A stretch of DNA of 37,870 nucleotides from CALVJJ01 sp045538425 (GTDB taxonomy: Bacteria > Bacillota > Clostridia > Christensenellales > UBA1242), in contig JAZSRJ010000064.1 of assembly GCA_045538425.1 (NCBI GenBank), positions 1-37,870 of the forward strand, given 5' to 3'. The number at the start of each line of letters is the position of its first letter. Position 1 is the first letter of the stretch. Under the pieces are notes generated by a model, which saw only the letters and a list, made by a program, of their open reading frames with translations, was not told the origin of the DNA and did no database searches. Below are positions 15,892-23,811 of the stretch, piece by piece. The position numbers and the translations under genes were made by a program.

Positions 15892-16823
15892 TGAATATGT
15901 ATATCCAAGCAGAAAAAATATTGCAAACAAGAAAAGATCGAGCTGACCAAGAAGCATATGCATTTTTGCAAGAACAAATTAAAGATGAAACATTTCGCAC
16001 TTTATTCGAACAACAACAAACTTTGATTATTCAACTTGGCAAACAACAATACTTGGGCAACAACACCCAACAACTAGAAAAAGAACTAGAGATCAATCGC
16101 CAACAACAAGAACAATGGTTAGCCAAAAAAGGATTGGATATCAACCAACTTAGTCCACAATACCATTGCACTATTTGCCAAGATACAGGCAAAGTAGAAA
16201 ATGGTCGTTGCAAATGTTTTTACAAAATCATTTCCCAAATCTTGCTCGAAGAAAGCAATATCAAAGATAGAATACTTCCAAGTTTTCGTACAACAAAATT
16301 AGATATTTTTGATAAAGAATATAGAGATAACATCCATTCTTTGTACGCTACTGCAAAAAAATATATTGACAAATTGTACGAAACCAACAAACAATTCTTC
16401 ATCTTATGCGGAATGAGCGGAACAGGAAAAACTTATCTTGCCGAATGTATGGTATCTTACGCTATTGAAAAATATATTCCTACTTATTATGTAACAAGTT
16501 TTCAATTCAACAACGATATGCTCAACTGCCATATTGCAAAATTAGAAGACAAAACAAACATCTTGCAAAAGTATCTTGATTGTGACCTACTTGTGATTGA
16601 TGACCTAGGGACAGAACCAATTATGAAAAATGTCACTCTTGAATATCTATATCTAATCCTTAATGATCGTTATATCAACCATAAGAAGACAGTGATCACC
16701 ACCAACTTATTCCCTGACGACTTAATGGAAAGATATGAAGAAAGAATATTCTCAAGACTCACCAATCAAAAAGATAGCGTCTTTGTCGAGATGCAATCTA
16801 ATAATATTAGACATAAAAAATAG
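15891..16823 (+). CDS. DnaI/DnaC-like helicase-loader ATPase
   Basis: The 310-aa product is an AAA+ helicase loader. The N-terminal half (1-90) is Gln/Glu-rich and helical, and is the part that would meet the helicase or DnaB-like partner. A zinc-binding cluster follows (Cys93, Cys96, Cys107, Cys109). The ATPase core has Walker A GMSGTGKT (174-181), Walker B LLVIDDLG (233-240), sensor TTN (270-272) and an arginine-finger region RIFSRL (285-290). Its role is to open and deliver the replicative helicase ring at the origin or at restarted forks. It overlaps the upstream DnaD/DnaB-like gene by one base. A second ATG six bases in is an alternative start. The intrinsic terminator begins at the TAG stop. 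Confidence 0.92.
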   Translation: MNMYIQAEKILQTRKDRADQEAYAFLQEQIKDETFRTLFEQQQTLIIQLGKQQYLGNNTQQLEKELEINRQQQEQWLAKKGLDINQLSPQYHCTICQDTGKVENGRCKCFYKIISQILLEESNIKDRILPSFRTTKLDIFDKEYRDNIHSLYATAKKYIDKLYETNKQFFILCGMSGTGKTYLAECMVSYAIEKYIPTYYVTSFQFNNDMLNCHIAKLEDKTNILQKYLDCDLLVIDDLGTEPIMKNVTLEYLYLILNDRYINHKKTVITTNLFPDDLMERYEERIFSRLTNQKDSVFVEMQSNNIRHKK

Positions 16824-16850
16824 ACGACTTTCGTCGCCTATTTTTTATTC
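16821..16850 (+). terminator. Terminator of the helicase-loader operon
   Basis: TAG-A-CGAC, loop TTTC, GTCG-C-CTA with one mismatch, followed by T6. It merges into the left copy of the flanking direct repeat. Confidence 0.8.
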
Positions 16851-16964
16851 TCCTGTTGATACGTCATCTGTTGTATCAGTCTCTTGTTTTGCTTGTTTTT
16901 TCTTTCTCTTCATCTCTGGGATATCTTGTACTGTTTTGTCTGGATTTTGCCATTTTAGATTTTT
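16833..16964. repeat. Left copy of a ~130-bp direct repeat flanking a two-gene cassette
   Basis: It matches 17666-17795 with six substitutions and one single-base insertion by eye. It equals the 3' end of the 571-aa gene plus the following terminator arm. Confidence 0.9.
16845..16964 (-). pseudogene. Remnant of the 3' end of the 571-aa gene
   Basis: On the minus strand the left repeat still encodes the end of the neighbouring 571-aa protein (KRKKKQAKQETDTTDDVSTGE and stop) with one Ala-to-Glu change (IPEMKRK versus IPAMKRK). An extra base near 16950 breaks the frame further upstream, and homology stops at about 16964, so only ~40 codons remain. It has no promoter. This is the scar of a duplication, not a gene. 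Confidence 0.8.
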
Positions 16965-16981
16965 TTAGAAATTTTTAGAAA
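16962..16981. repeat. Tandem 10-mer at the left junction of the cassette
   Basis: TTTTTAGAAA occurs twice in direct succession (16962-16971 and 16972-16981), where homology with the right repeat ends and cassette sequence begins. Confidence 0.6.
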
Positions 16982-16982
16982 T

Positions 16983-17014
16983 TTGCAACATTTTTTTAAA
17001 TTATATGTTATAAT
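16983..17014 (+). promoter_or_regulatory. Extended -10 promoter of the cassette genes
   Basis: TGT-TATAAT (-10 at 17009-17014). A TTGCAA is 20 bp upstream (16983-16988), too far for an ideal -35. AGGAG follows at 17031-17035. Confidence 0.65.
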
Positions 17015-17041
17015 GATTTTAATTTAACATAGGAGAAAATT

Positions 17042-17251
17042 ATGAATTGTCCAAAATGTAATAGTGAAAACTGTAAAATCATCAATGAATTTTCTACTGA
17101 AGGCAAAGATTTCTCTGCTGGCAAAGGTTGTTTAGGAGCCTTATTATTGGGACCATTGGGGATTTTATGTGGAGCGTGTGGAAAAGGTAGACAGACAACT
17201 AACACAAATTATTGGGTATGTGAAAATTGTGGAAATAAATGGAAATTATAA
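17042..17251 (+). CDS. Small zinc-ribbon protein
   Basis: The 69-aa product has an N-terminal CPKC (3-6) and a C-terminal CENCG (about 60-64), which together should bind one zinc. Between them is a Gly/Leu-rich hydrophobic loop with two more cysteines (GCLGALLLGPLGILCGACGKG, without the last base pairings being certain for zinc). Related small proteins are common and uncharacterised, and a nucleic-acid or membrane role cannot be chosen. The gene has its own extended -10 promoter and a good ribosome binding site, and is followed 28 bases later by the DUF2085 gene. It uses GGG and GGA glycine codons more freely than its neighbours, which fits acquisition with the cassette. Confidence 0.75.
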   Translation: MNCPKCNSENCKIINEFSTEGKDFSAGKGCLGALLLGPLGILCGACGKGRQTTNTNYWVCENCGNKWKL

Positions 17252-17279
17252 AAACAAAATAAAGGTTTGGTTGTTTTTT

Positions 17280-17606
17280 ATGTCCATCGGAAGAAAGTTG
17301 GGGTGTCATCAAATGCATTCTCGCAGTTTCTTTATCAAAGGATATCAATTCCCTATCTGTGCAAGATGTACAGGGGTTTTAGTGGGTGAAATTGTTGCAA
17401 TCCCTTTGTTGTTTTTTTTAAACCTTAATATATGGTGGACTTTTCTACTTTTAATACCAATGGGTGTAGATTGGGGAGTTCAATATTTTTTTAAAATTGA
17501 ATCCAATAACATTAGGCGATTTATAACGGGTCTTTTGGCTGGTTTTGGATTAACATTTATTTATTATTTTATAATTTTCTGGATAATATTTTTATTCAAA
17601 AAATAA
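17280..17606 (+). CDS. DUF2085 family membrane protein
   Basis: The 108-aa product carries the DUF2085 signature: CHQMHSRSFFIKGYQFPICARCTGVLVG at about 9-36 (split here as CHQ-x3-RSF, then CARCTG), and a later PMGVDWGVQY. Three hydrophobic helices (about 32-47, 48-66, 83-106) make it an integral membrane protein. The conserved Cys and His residues suggest metal binding, but no function is established. The frame is open upstream to 17169. An in-frame TTG at 17271 has AAAGG at the right distance, so the true start could be 17271 or 17280. It forms an apparent operon with the zinc-ribbon gene. Both sit between direct repeats. Confidence 0.8.
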   Translation: MSIGRKLGCHQMHSRSFFIKGYQFPICARCTGVLVGEIVAIPLLFFLNLNIWWTFLLLIPMGVDWGVQYFFKIESNNIRRFITGLLAGFGLTFIYYFIIFWIIFLFKK

Positions 17607-17637
17607 AAATAGATAGTTTGTAGACTATCTATTTTTT
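17605..17637 (+). terminator. Terminator of the cassette operon
   Basis: A 13-bp stem (17605-17617 with 17624-17636), core ATAGATAGT / ACTATCTAT, loop TTGTAG, then T run. Confidence 0.9.
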
Positions 17638-17665
17638 TCACTAGTTTCAAAAGTTAGTGACCTTA

Positions 17666-17795
17666 GTCGCCTATTTTTTATTCTCCTGTTGATACATCAT
17701 CTGTTGTATCAGTCTCTTGTTTTGCTTGTTTTTTCTTTCTTTTCATTGCAGGAATATCTTGTACTGTTTTGTCTGGATTTTCCATTTTAGATTTT
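17666..17795. repeat. Right copy of the ~130-bp direct repeat
   Basis: This copy is the intact 3' end of the 571-aa gene and its downstream sequence. See 16833-16964 for the other copy. Confidence 0.9.
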
Positions 17796-19393
17796 AGAGA
17801 TTCTAGCAATGTTGGATTTTTCAAAACATATTGCAAAATTGATTCATCAATCTCATCCGTGTTGGCTAAACTTGCCCCAATCATGATAGAATAAAAAATC
17901 TTTTTCATGGCAGGCGTCAAGTTGTTGCCATCTACAACCAACTTAGCAGTTTTTTGTCTAGAATTGATATTGAACAATTCTACACTTGTTTCTGGTAAGG
18001 TTTGAAGGATTGGATTGTATTTTGCTTGTTTTTGTCCTTTCACAAATCGTGTAATCTTTGTATTTTTTACGTGAGATTGTATACCAGCAAGCACAAGCAA
18101 TTCTTCACGATTGTTGAGTTTGTCTAGGTGTTGATCAACAAAATCCTTTAGTTCTTGTGTTCCAAGTTTGTATTTTGATGCATGATTCAATTCAGCAATC
18201 AAACGTTTTGCAAGTCTTGCACTAAACAATTTTGCAACACGTTTGTCCTTAAAGAATACTTCATTCGCTTTGTCTTCATCATCATAGATATCCACAAACA
18301 ATTTCAACAATTCTTCTTTGTGATAACAATAACTTTTAGTACTAATTTCTGGATGCCCCATGTGATAGATCTCTGCCATCTCAATATCATAATCACAGAT
18401 ACGACATGCTTCTAAGAATCCTTCTTTCACACTATTCTCATTGATGGATACCAACCATTGTGGATCTTTCACAATCATCTTTTTCAAACGCTTAACAACT
18501 TCTTCTTTATTCTCTCCCGCTTTAACACGTAGATCAATCGCTGCTTGATAAGCTGGCAAATATTCTTTTTGCTTTGCAATTGTATAGATACTTGTATTCT
18601 TAGAATACACTTCAAGCAAATTGATATCAATATCTGTAAAGAACTGATTTAATTTTTCTATCTCTTCTGCATCTTGAATAGAAAGAAGCGAACTATTGGA
18701 CAACAAAAGTCTATCAATTGGACGGAAAAGTGGCACATTGTTGATTGTCCATTGTTTTGTCTTTTTGTCTGTTACAACTACTGGATACGTACTATTATCC
18801 AACACTTCCAAAATTTTTGGTATTTCGTCTCGATTAGCAAGCACAAAATTGCTTGGTGCTTTTTCTGCGATTGCAATTGCAACTTTCTCATCAGACACAT
18901 ATGGTAACAACATAGACTTTAGGTTCTTAATAATACCAATACTAGGTCTTACCGCCAACTCTTTGCATCTAACCATCATATTTTGATAGTTGTATCCTTC
19001 TGCCTTCATTGCATCCATTGCTTCTTTCGCTTTGTCTACATCCAACTTTAACAAAAAGGTAGAATAACCACTAAAGAATGCTGCAACATTGATATTGTAT
19101 TGTGGATTGCAAAACAACTCTATCATTGAATAGATAGTGCTAAACTTTGTATTCTTTAGAATGACATCCAAGTGATTGGTAACATCTGGGTTGTGATCAA
19201 TACCATATTGTTCTAGTGTAGACAAAAATCTATCAATTGGTGCAAACAATCCTGTACTATCACTATTCCAATTGGTGTTGTTCCACATAAACTCTGCCCA
19301 ATATTCTGCATTATCTTTGGTAATTGAATGACGTTCAAACACCGGCTTCATGTTTTCTATATATTCTGCATGACTGTATTTCCATTGACTCAT
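17678..19393 (-). CDS. Unknown 571-aa soluble helical protein
   Basis: No known family is recognised. The protein is soluble, predicted largely helical, and has no signal peptide or membrane helix. Two similar segments, FAPIDRFLSTLE (about 50-61) and FRPIDRLLLSNS (about 228-239), suggest an internal repeat. The C-terminal ~35 residues are a low-complexity basic-then-acidic tail (KRKKKQAKQ, then TDTTDD). That tail is the part copied into the left repeat. The promoter is strong (TTGAAA / TATAAT, 17 bp), with AAGGAG before the ATG, so the gene is likely well expressed and monocistronic. Its codon use resembles that of the surrounding genes, unlike the cassette next to it. Confidence 0.75.
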   Translation of the reverse strand: MSQWKYSHAEYIENMKPVFERHSITKDNAEYWAEFMWNNTNWNSDSTGLFAPIDRFLSTLEQYGIDHNPDVTNHLDVILKNTKFSTIYSMIELFCNPQYNINVAAFFSGYSTFLLKLDVDKAKEAMDAMKAEGYNYQNMMVRCKELAVRPSIGIIKNLKSMLLPYVSDEKVAIAIAEKAPSNFVLANRDEIPKILEVLDNSTYPVVVTDKKTKQWTINNVPLFRPIDRLLLSNSSLLSIQDAEEIEKLNQFFTDIDINLLEVYSKNTSIYTIAKQKEYLPAYQAAIDLRVKAGENKEEVVKRLKKMIVKDPQWLVSINENSVKEGFLEACRICDYDIEMAEIYHMGHPEISTKSYCYHKEELLKLFVDIYDDEDKANEVFFKDKRVAKLFSARLAKRLIAELNHASKYKLGTQELKDFVDQHLDKLNNREELLVLAGIQSHVKNTKITRFVKGQKQAKYNPILQTLPETSVELFNINSRQKTAKLVVDGNNLTPAMKKIFYSIMIGASLANTDEIDESILQYVLKNPTLLESLKSKMENPDKTVQDIPAMKRKKKQAKQETDTTDDVSTGE

Positions 19394-19420
19394 AAAACCA
19401 TTCTCCTTATGATACTTTAT

Positions 19421-19449
19421 ATTATATCATACTATTCTCAGCTTTTCAA
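19421..19449 (-). promoter_or_regulatory. Promoter of the 571-aa unknown gene
   Basis: On the minus strand: TTGAAA (19449-19444), 17-bp spacer, TATAAT (19426-19421). Ribosome binding site AAGGAG at 19408-19403. Confidence 0.85.
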
Positions 19450-19721
19450 TAGGCATTTCTTGATTTTCCACCGTATGTACTCATGTCAAAACAATAACAG
19501 ATTGCCATAATTTGGCAACACAACTATCTGCATAATCAATTTTGTTTTGTATACAATACTAATGTTTTCCAAGCAATATTTGGTCCTTGGTAACAAGACA
19601 AGTATGATCATGCGAAACACACTGATGTTAGCATAATATACGATGTTGATTTTATTTCTTATTCATCAAGGATATGATTTCATCATTTGCCTTGTTACAG
19701 CAACCATCTTGGCGGAAAACA
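19450..19721. other. Unexplained intergenic region with two hairpins
   Basis: About 270 bases without a convincing gene. It has a 17-base hairpin TTGCCA-TAATT-TGGCAA (19502-19518), a CCAAG / CTTGG hairpin near 19570-19592, and a possible -10 TACAAT (19552-19557) with a poor -35. With the strong terminator at 19722-19752, which also works on the plus strand, a short plus-strand RNA of about 180-190 bases is conceivable. The evidence is thin. Confidence 0.3.
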
Positions 19722-19752
19722 AAAAAAGGGAAGACATCATCTTCCCTTTTTT
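19722..19752. terminator. Terminator of fhs
   Basis: A 13-bp stem (19722-19734 with 19740-19752), core AGGGAAGA / TCTTCCCT, loop CATCA, with A and T runs on either side. It starts one base after the fhs stop codon and should work on both strands. Confidence 0.9.
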
Positions 19753-19753
19753 C

Positions 19754-21373
19754 TTAAAACAAATATCTTTCTTCTGTATCTGTACAAACTATTTTGGTAG
19801 CATTAGGTGTCTTGTTGAGTCCTGGCATACACAAAATATTCCCCATATACACCACAACAAACTCAGCACCACCTTTTACCTCTACATCAGTCACAATCAC
19901 ATCAAACCCTTTTGACTCATCATACTTTCCATAAGTATATCGAATATGATCACGTCTTATGTTGACCCCAGTTTTTTCATTGTCACTCAATACTTTTGGT
20001 GTTTTGGCTATCATCACCGCATAATGTCCGTACTGAGATTGTAATTGATTCAATTTTTCCAAAACACCTTCTTGATACACAACACCTCTAGCACCATAGA
20101 CTTTGGTTGCTATTTTTTCTATTTTGTCTTGTAAGGTATCTTTTACCGCATAAGCAAGTTTTGACTTCTTTTTAGAATCCATCGCAAGTATCACTTTTCT
20201 TGCCAGATTGTTGGTCCCTATACTACCATTGGTGTACGCATAGTTTAGTTCACAATCAACACCATGTCGTTTCACCATTTTTACAACAGCATCTAAATCA
20301 GCGTTTTTGTCATCATCATGCACATTAATGGTAACAACTAAAGGCAAATTGTAAATATTGACAATGTTATCTATATGTTTTTCAACAATCGCAAATCCTT
20401 CTTCAATGGTGTTGCCATATTGAAAAATACTTTTTAGTGTTGTCACAAGCACAATACAATCAGGCGCATGTTCTAATACTCTAGATTTTACATCCAAGAA
20501 TTTTTCCATACCCAAGTCACTACCAAATCCACATTCCGTCACCACATAATCACACACATCAAGCCCCAACTGTGTAGCCCTAACACTATTGCATCCATGA
20601 GCAATATTGGCAAAAGGACCTAGATGAATTAGCGCTGGCGTACCTTCCAAGGTTTGTGCCAAATTAACTTCAAATGCTTGTTTTAACAAAAGCGTCATTG
20701 CATCTACTGCTTTTAGATCTTTGGCTGTAATTGGTTCATGTTTGCTATTGTATCCAATGATCACATTACCCAATCTACGTTTTAAGTCTTTTAGATCTTT
20801 AGCAAGACACATCACTGCCATGATTTCACTAGCAGGTGTAATCACAAAAGATTCTTTTCGCCCATTAGCCAAAGTCACATCTCTCAATGCTCGATCATTC
20901 ATATCCAAACAACGATGAAAAACGACTGATTGGATATCAAGCGCATTGCCTTGATACATACTATTATCAATCATTGCACACAAAAGATTGTTAGCACTTG
21001 TGACAGCATGCATATCCCCTGTAAAATGCAAATTGATGGTACTTGGCACAACTTGTGCTTTCCCACCACCTGTCGCACACCCTTTTCTCCCCATAACAGG
21101 GCCAAGACTTGGTTCACGAAGGACGACACATGCTTTGGATACTTTACTGAGTGCATCACTCAGTCCAATACTCACTGTCGTTTTCCCAATTCCTGCATCT
21201 GTAGGATTGGTAGCCGTCACCAAGATCAATTTTCCCGCCTTTTTCTTCTTATGTGCAACAATCTTTGCACAATGACCATATAAGACTAGATCTTTCTTTT
21301 TTAAGCCCAATTTCGCTGCAATTTTCTCAATTGGTTTTATTTTGTATTGTTGTACAATTTGTTCGTCTGTCAT
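19754..21373 (-). CDS. fhs: Formate-tetrahydrofolate ligase
   Basis: The 539-aa product makes 10-formyl-THF from formate, ATP and THF, feeding one-carbon metabolism and, in acetogens, the methyl branch of the Wood-Ljungdahl pathway. Family blocks are clear: REPSLGPVMG, GGGKAQVVP, NLHFTGDMHAV, and the P-loop TDAGIGKTT (58-66). The P-loop differs from the usual TPAGEGKTT in having Ile62 where the family has Glu, and Asp59 where it has Pro. The protein is slightly shorter than typical (about 556). Its promoter (TTGCTA / TAAAAT, 18 bp) and AGAAGGTG ribosome binding site fix the start. It is monocistronic here, without the usual folD or ftcD neighbours. Confidence 0.93.
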   Translation of the reverse strand: MTDEQIVQQYKIKPIEKIAAKLGLKKKDLVLYGHCAKIVAHKKKKAGKLILVTATNPTDAGIGKTTVSIGLSDALSKVSKACVVLREPSLGPVMGRKGCATGGGKAQVVPSTINLHFTGDMHAVTSANNLLCAMIDNSMYQGNALDIQSVVFHRCLDMNDRALRDVTLANGRKESFVITPASEIMAVMCLAKDLKDLKRRLGNVIIGYNSKHEPITAKDLKAVDAMTLLLKQAFEVNLAQTLEGTPALIHLGPFANIAHGCNSVRATQLGLDVCDYVVTECGFGSDLGMEKFLDVKSRVLEHAPDCIVLVTTLKSIFQYGNTIEEGFAIVEKHIDNIVNIYNLPLVVTINVHDDDKNADLDAVVKMVKRHGVDCELNYAYTNGSIGTNNLARKVILAMDSKKKSKLAYAVKDTLQDKIEKIATKVYGARGVVYQEGVLEKLNQLQSQYGHYAVMIAKTPKVLSDNEKTGVNIRRDHIRYTYGKYDESKGFDVIVTDVEVKGGAEFVVVYMGNILCMPGLNKTPNATKIVCTDTEERYLF

Positions 21374-21391
21374 ATTTCACCTTCTAAGTCT

Positions 21392-21421
21392 ATTTTACCA
21401 TAAAAAACTAATCTATAGCAA
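21392..21421 (-). promoter_or_regulatory. Promoter of fhs
   Basis: On the minus strand: TTGCTA (21421-21416), 18-bp spacer, TAAAAT (21397-21392). Confidence 0.65.
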
Positions 21422-21461
21422 GTAATTAAATATTTTGTATTACACCAACACAAAACAATCT

Positions 21462-21501
21462 AAAGAAAAACACGAAAATGAAGAAAACTTCAAAATCGTG
21501 C
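21462..21501 (-). terminator. Terminator of tilS
   Basis: On the minus strand: CACGA and GAAG arms pair with CTTC and TCGTG around a TTTT loop, with a mismatched T/A-rich interior, followed by TTTTTC. Imperfect but well placed, directly after the stop codon. Confidence 0.6.
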
Positions 21502-21507
21502 TTTTAC

Positions 21508-22848
21508 CTAAAATTGTGTACAATTGATACCAATTGCAGTCTTTGTCTTTTCATCCAAACGGACAATATTGGATATCTCATATCCCGCAACGACCAAAAT
21601 CTCATTACCAACCGCAAGCACCGGCACAATGTCTCTCAATCTTACAGGTACTTTTTGATCAATAAAATATTCGTTGAGGCTTTTGGTTGCTCCACCAAAT
21701 TTTGTAAAGACATCTTTGTCTTGACGTGTACGCCAAACTGCTCCACGTGGTATTTTTTGATAATCAACCAAATGATTGTATTTGTCCAACTCAAAACGTC
21801 TTGTTAATGCTGTCTCAATCACACCATATCCCTTAAAGTCTATTCTACCTCTAACAAATGGATATTCTTCTTTGTTTTTAGATAATTCTTTGTTGGTAAT
21901 GGTGAGGTAATTATATTCTTTAATCGCAATCAATTTGTTAGGCAAACTAACACGATTGCCATTGGTACCTTCCATCGCAAGTCCTTTCATAATCTTGAGA
22001 TGTTTTTTCTCCATATCTACTAGAAGACCAATTTTTTTCAAAACTTTGCGCAACAATCGATTGAGCACAACTTCATCATTAGTAAAATAATAGATTGGAA
22101 TACGTGCTGTACCATTGCTTTCATAGACTACACCTGCATCATCAATATTGTTTTCAATATATTCATCATCCATCTTAGCAAGTTCGCCAAATGCACAAAT
22201 ATTAGCATCTACATTTTTCCATTTGTTACGAACAAGTGGCATAATAAGATTGCGAATGTAGTTACGAGCAAACTCATTGCTATCATTGGTCTCGTCTGTT
22301 ACATACGGAATATCATGTTCTGTTACATACATCTTAATATCCATTTTGCTAGTACTAAGCAATGGTCTAATGTATTGTTTTTCTCTGACATATTCCATAC
22401 CTCTAGCACCAGTTACACCAGCCCCACGGAAGATATTAAGCAAAATAGTCTCCGCTTGGTCTCCTTGATGATGTGCAAGCGCTATTTTTTGTACAATCTT
22501 TTTTCTAAGTAGTGCTGAGAAAATGGCATAACGAGCTTCACGTGCCGCTAATTCGAGACTAATATTCTTATCTTCTGCCAATTGTTTTGCATTGACTTTA
22601 TATTTGTATACCGTAATATCGTTGGCTTTACAATAATTAACAACAAAAGCACTATCATCGGCAGATGTTTCTCTCAAATTATGATCAATGGTCACTGCAC
22701 ACAAAGAAAACCCAACTTCTTTTTTAATAGAGTTGAGATAATGAAGCAAACACATACTGTCCATTCCGCCTGAACAAGCAATTGCTATTTTGTCCCCTTT
22801 TTCAATCATAGAATATTTATTTATGACTTTGCTAACATTTTCTAACAT
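21508..22848 (-). CDS. tilS: tRNA(Ile)-lysidine synthetase
   Basis: The 446-aa product attaches lysine to C34 of the CAU-anticodon tRNA-Ile so that it reads AUA. The PP-loop ATPase motif SGGMDS is at residues 26-31. The catalytic core continues with HNLRETSADDS, LAHHQGDQAETILLNIFRG and YIRPLL. The C-terminal TilS domain has AVWRTRQDKDVFTKFGG and the run ending GYEIS. The frame is open to a TTG at 22860, but the ATG at 22848 gives the usual MLENVSKVI N terminus and has a GGGTG ribosome binding site, so it is preferred. In Bacillus, tilS lies between spoIIE and ftsH; all three occur here but separated. The promoter is near consensus. Confidence 0.95.
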   Translation of the reverse strand: MLENVSKVINKYSMIEKGDKIAIACSGGMDSMCLLHYLNSIKKEVGFSLCAVTIDHNLRETSADDSAFVVNYCKANDITVYKYKVNAKQLAEDKNISLELAAREARYAIFSALLRKKIVQKIALAHHQGDQAETILLNIFRGAGVTGARGMEYVREKQYIRPLLSTSKMDIKMYVTEHDIPYVTDETNDSNEFARNYIRNLIMPLVRNKWKNVDANICAFGELAKMDDEYIENNIDDAGVVYESNGTARIPIYYFTNDEVVLNRLLRKVLKKIGLLVDMEKKHLKIMKGLAMEGTNGNRVSLPNKLIAIKEYNYLTITNKELSKNKEEYPFVRGRIDFKGYGVIETALTRRFELDKYNHLVDYQKIPRGAVWRTRQDKDVFTKFGGATKSLNEYFIDQKVPVRLRDIVPVLAVGNEILVVAGYEISNIVRLDEKTKTAIGINCTQF

Positions 22849-22882
22849 GGCAACACCCAATACTTCTTGATTTTATTTTTAG

Positions 22883-22911
22883 ATTATACACTATTTTTCA
22901 ACAATTTTCAA
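22883..22911 (-). promoter_or_regulatory. Promoter of tilS
   Basis: On the minus strand: TTGAAA (22911-22906), 17-bp spacer, TATAAT (22888-22883). Confidence 0.8.
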
Positions 22912-22983
22912 TAGAAACACACGTGATTATCAAAAAACTATCACTATATTTTGTGCAATCTTTTTTGTAATACTGCAAATGAT

Positions 22984-23012
22984 TTGTCATTTTACAAGAG
23001 TTTTGATAAAAT
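22984..23012 (+). promoter_or_regulatory. Promoter abutting the 262-aa secreted-protein gene
   Basis: TTGTCA (22984-22989), 17-bp spacer, TAAAAT (23007-23012). The ATG at 23019 begins seven bases after the -10, where transcription should start, so the message is probably leaderless. Confidence 0.7.
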
Positions 23013-23018
23013 ATTTTT

Positions 23019-23807
23019 ATGGAAAACAAAAACGCATATATTAATCGAATACAAAATGTGTTGATCATTGTTCTAAGTGTACTACTCATCATTAGTCTGT
23101 CACTTGGGGCTTCTTTTGCTTGGTTTCGCGATCAAGAATCTCAAAAACATACTATATCAATTGGTGGTGCAGTCAATATTGCATTACTAGATGTTGATGA
23201 AAATACAGCCGATACTCAAAAACTCATCATCGTTGGCGCACTAAACAAACCAATTACACCTGGTAGCCAATTAAAACTAAATGCAAAAGCACAATTAGCA
23301 AAAAGCTCAACGCCTGCTATTGTCCGTTTTAGTGTGGATCTTAATATTACTGGTTATAGCCTAACTGCATACAATGACACACTTAAAGCTGAGGAAACAT
23401 TGACGGAAGAGGAGATGCAAGAAAAAATATTGCTTATCAAGACAGACATCCTCACCAAAATTGCAGATACACTCAATAGCGCTACCAACCAAACACACAA
23501 ATGGCGTCTACATAATGGATACTTATATTATGTTGGAGACAACTCCAATCCATCCACAACAGATAGTGATCAATACTTACTCAAAGCCATAGATAGTGCT
23601 AGTAGTACCACAACCATCTCTATCTTTAACGATACCATGATCAAACTACCTGGTAGTAGTATTGACAATCATTTTCAAAATAGCACACTCAGTATCACAC
23701 TCAATATACAAGCATTGCAAAGTGTGATCTACAACGAAGAAGGTTCTCTCATCTCCCTCACAACAGGTAATGTCGAATCTTATTTCGAACTAGCATTTGC
23801 TGATTAG
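23019..23807 (+). CDS. SipW-dependent-like / TasA-like secreted protein
   Basis: The 262-aa product has an N-terminal hydrophobic helix (about 12-35) ending LSLGASFAWFRDQESQKHTISIGG. The A-W-F-x-D/N pattern followed by a beta-rich start (VNIALLDVDE) is typical of the signal region of SipW-dependent proteins and TasA/camelysin relatives, which are exported and may form fibres or coat material. The remaining ~220 residues are Thr/Ser/Asn-rich and beta-predicted. No sipW gene is next to it. There is no ribosome binding site, and the promoter -10 ends six bases before the ATG, so a leaderless transcript is likely. A strong terminator follows. The family assignment rests on the N terminus only. 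Confidence 0.65.
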   Translation: MENKNAYINRIQNVLIIVLSVLLIISLSLGASFAWFRDQESQKHTISIGGAVNIALLDVDENTADTQKLIIVGALNKPITPGSQLKLNAKAQLAKSSTPAIVRFSVDLNITGYSLTAYNDTLKAEETLTEEEMQEKILLIKTDILTKIADTLNSATNQTHKWRLHNGYLYYVGDNSNPSTTDSDQYLLKAIDSASSTTTISIFNDTMIKLPGSSIDNHFQNSTLSITLNIQALQSVIYNEEGSLISLTTGNVESYFELAFAD

Positions 23808-23811
23808 GATA

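Noticed and set aside
16845..16964. Left repeat as a separate small gene
   Set aside because: It is a frameshifted copy of a gene end with no start codon or promoter.
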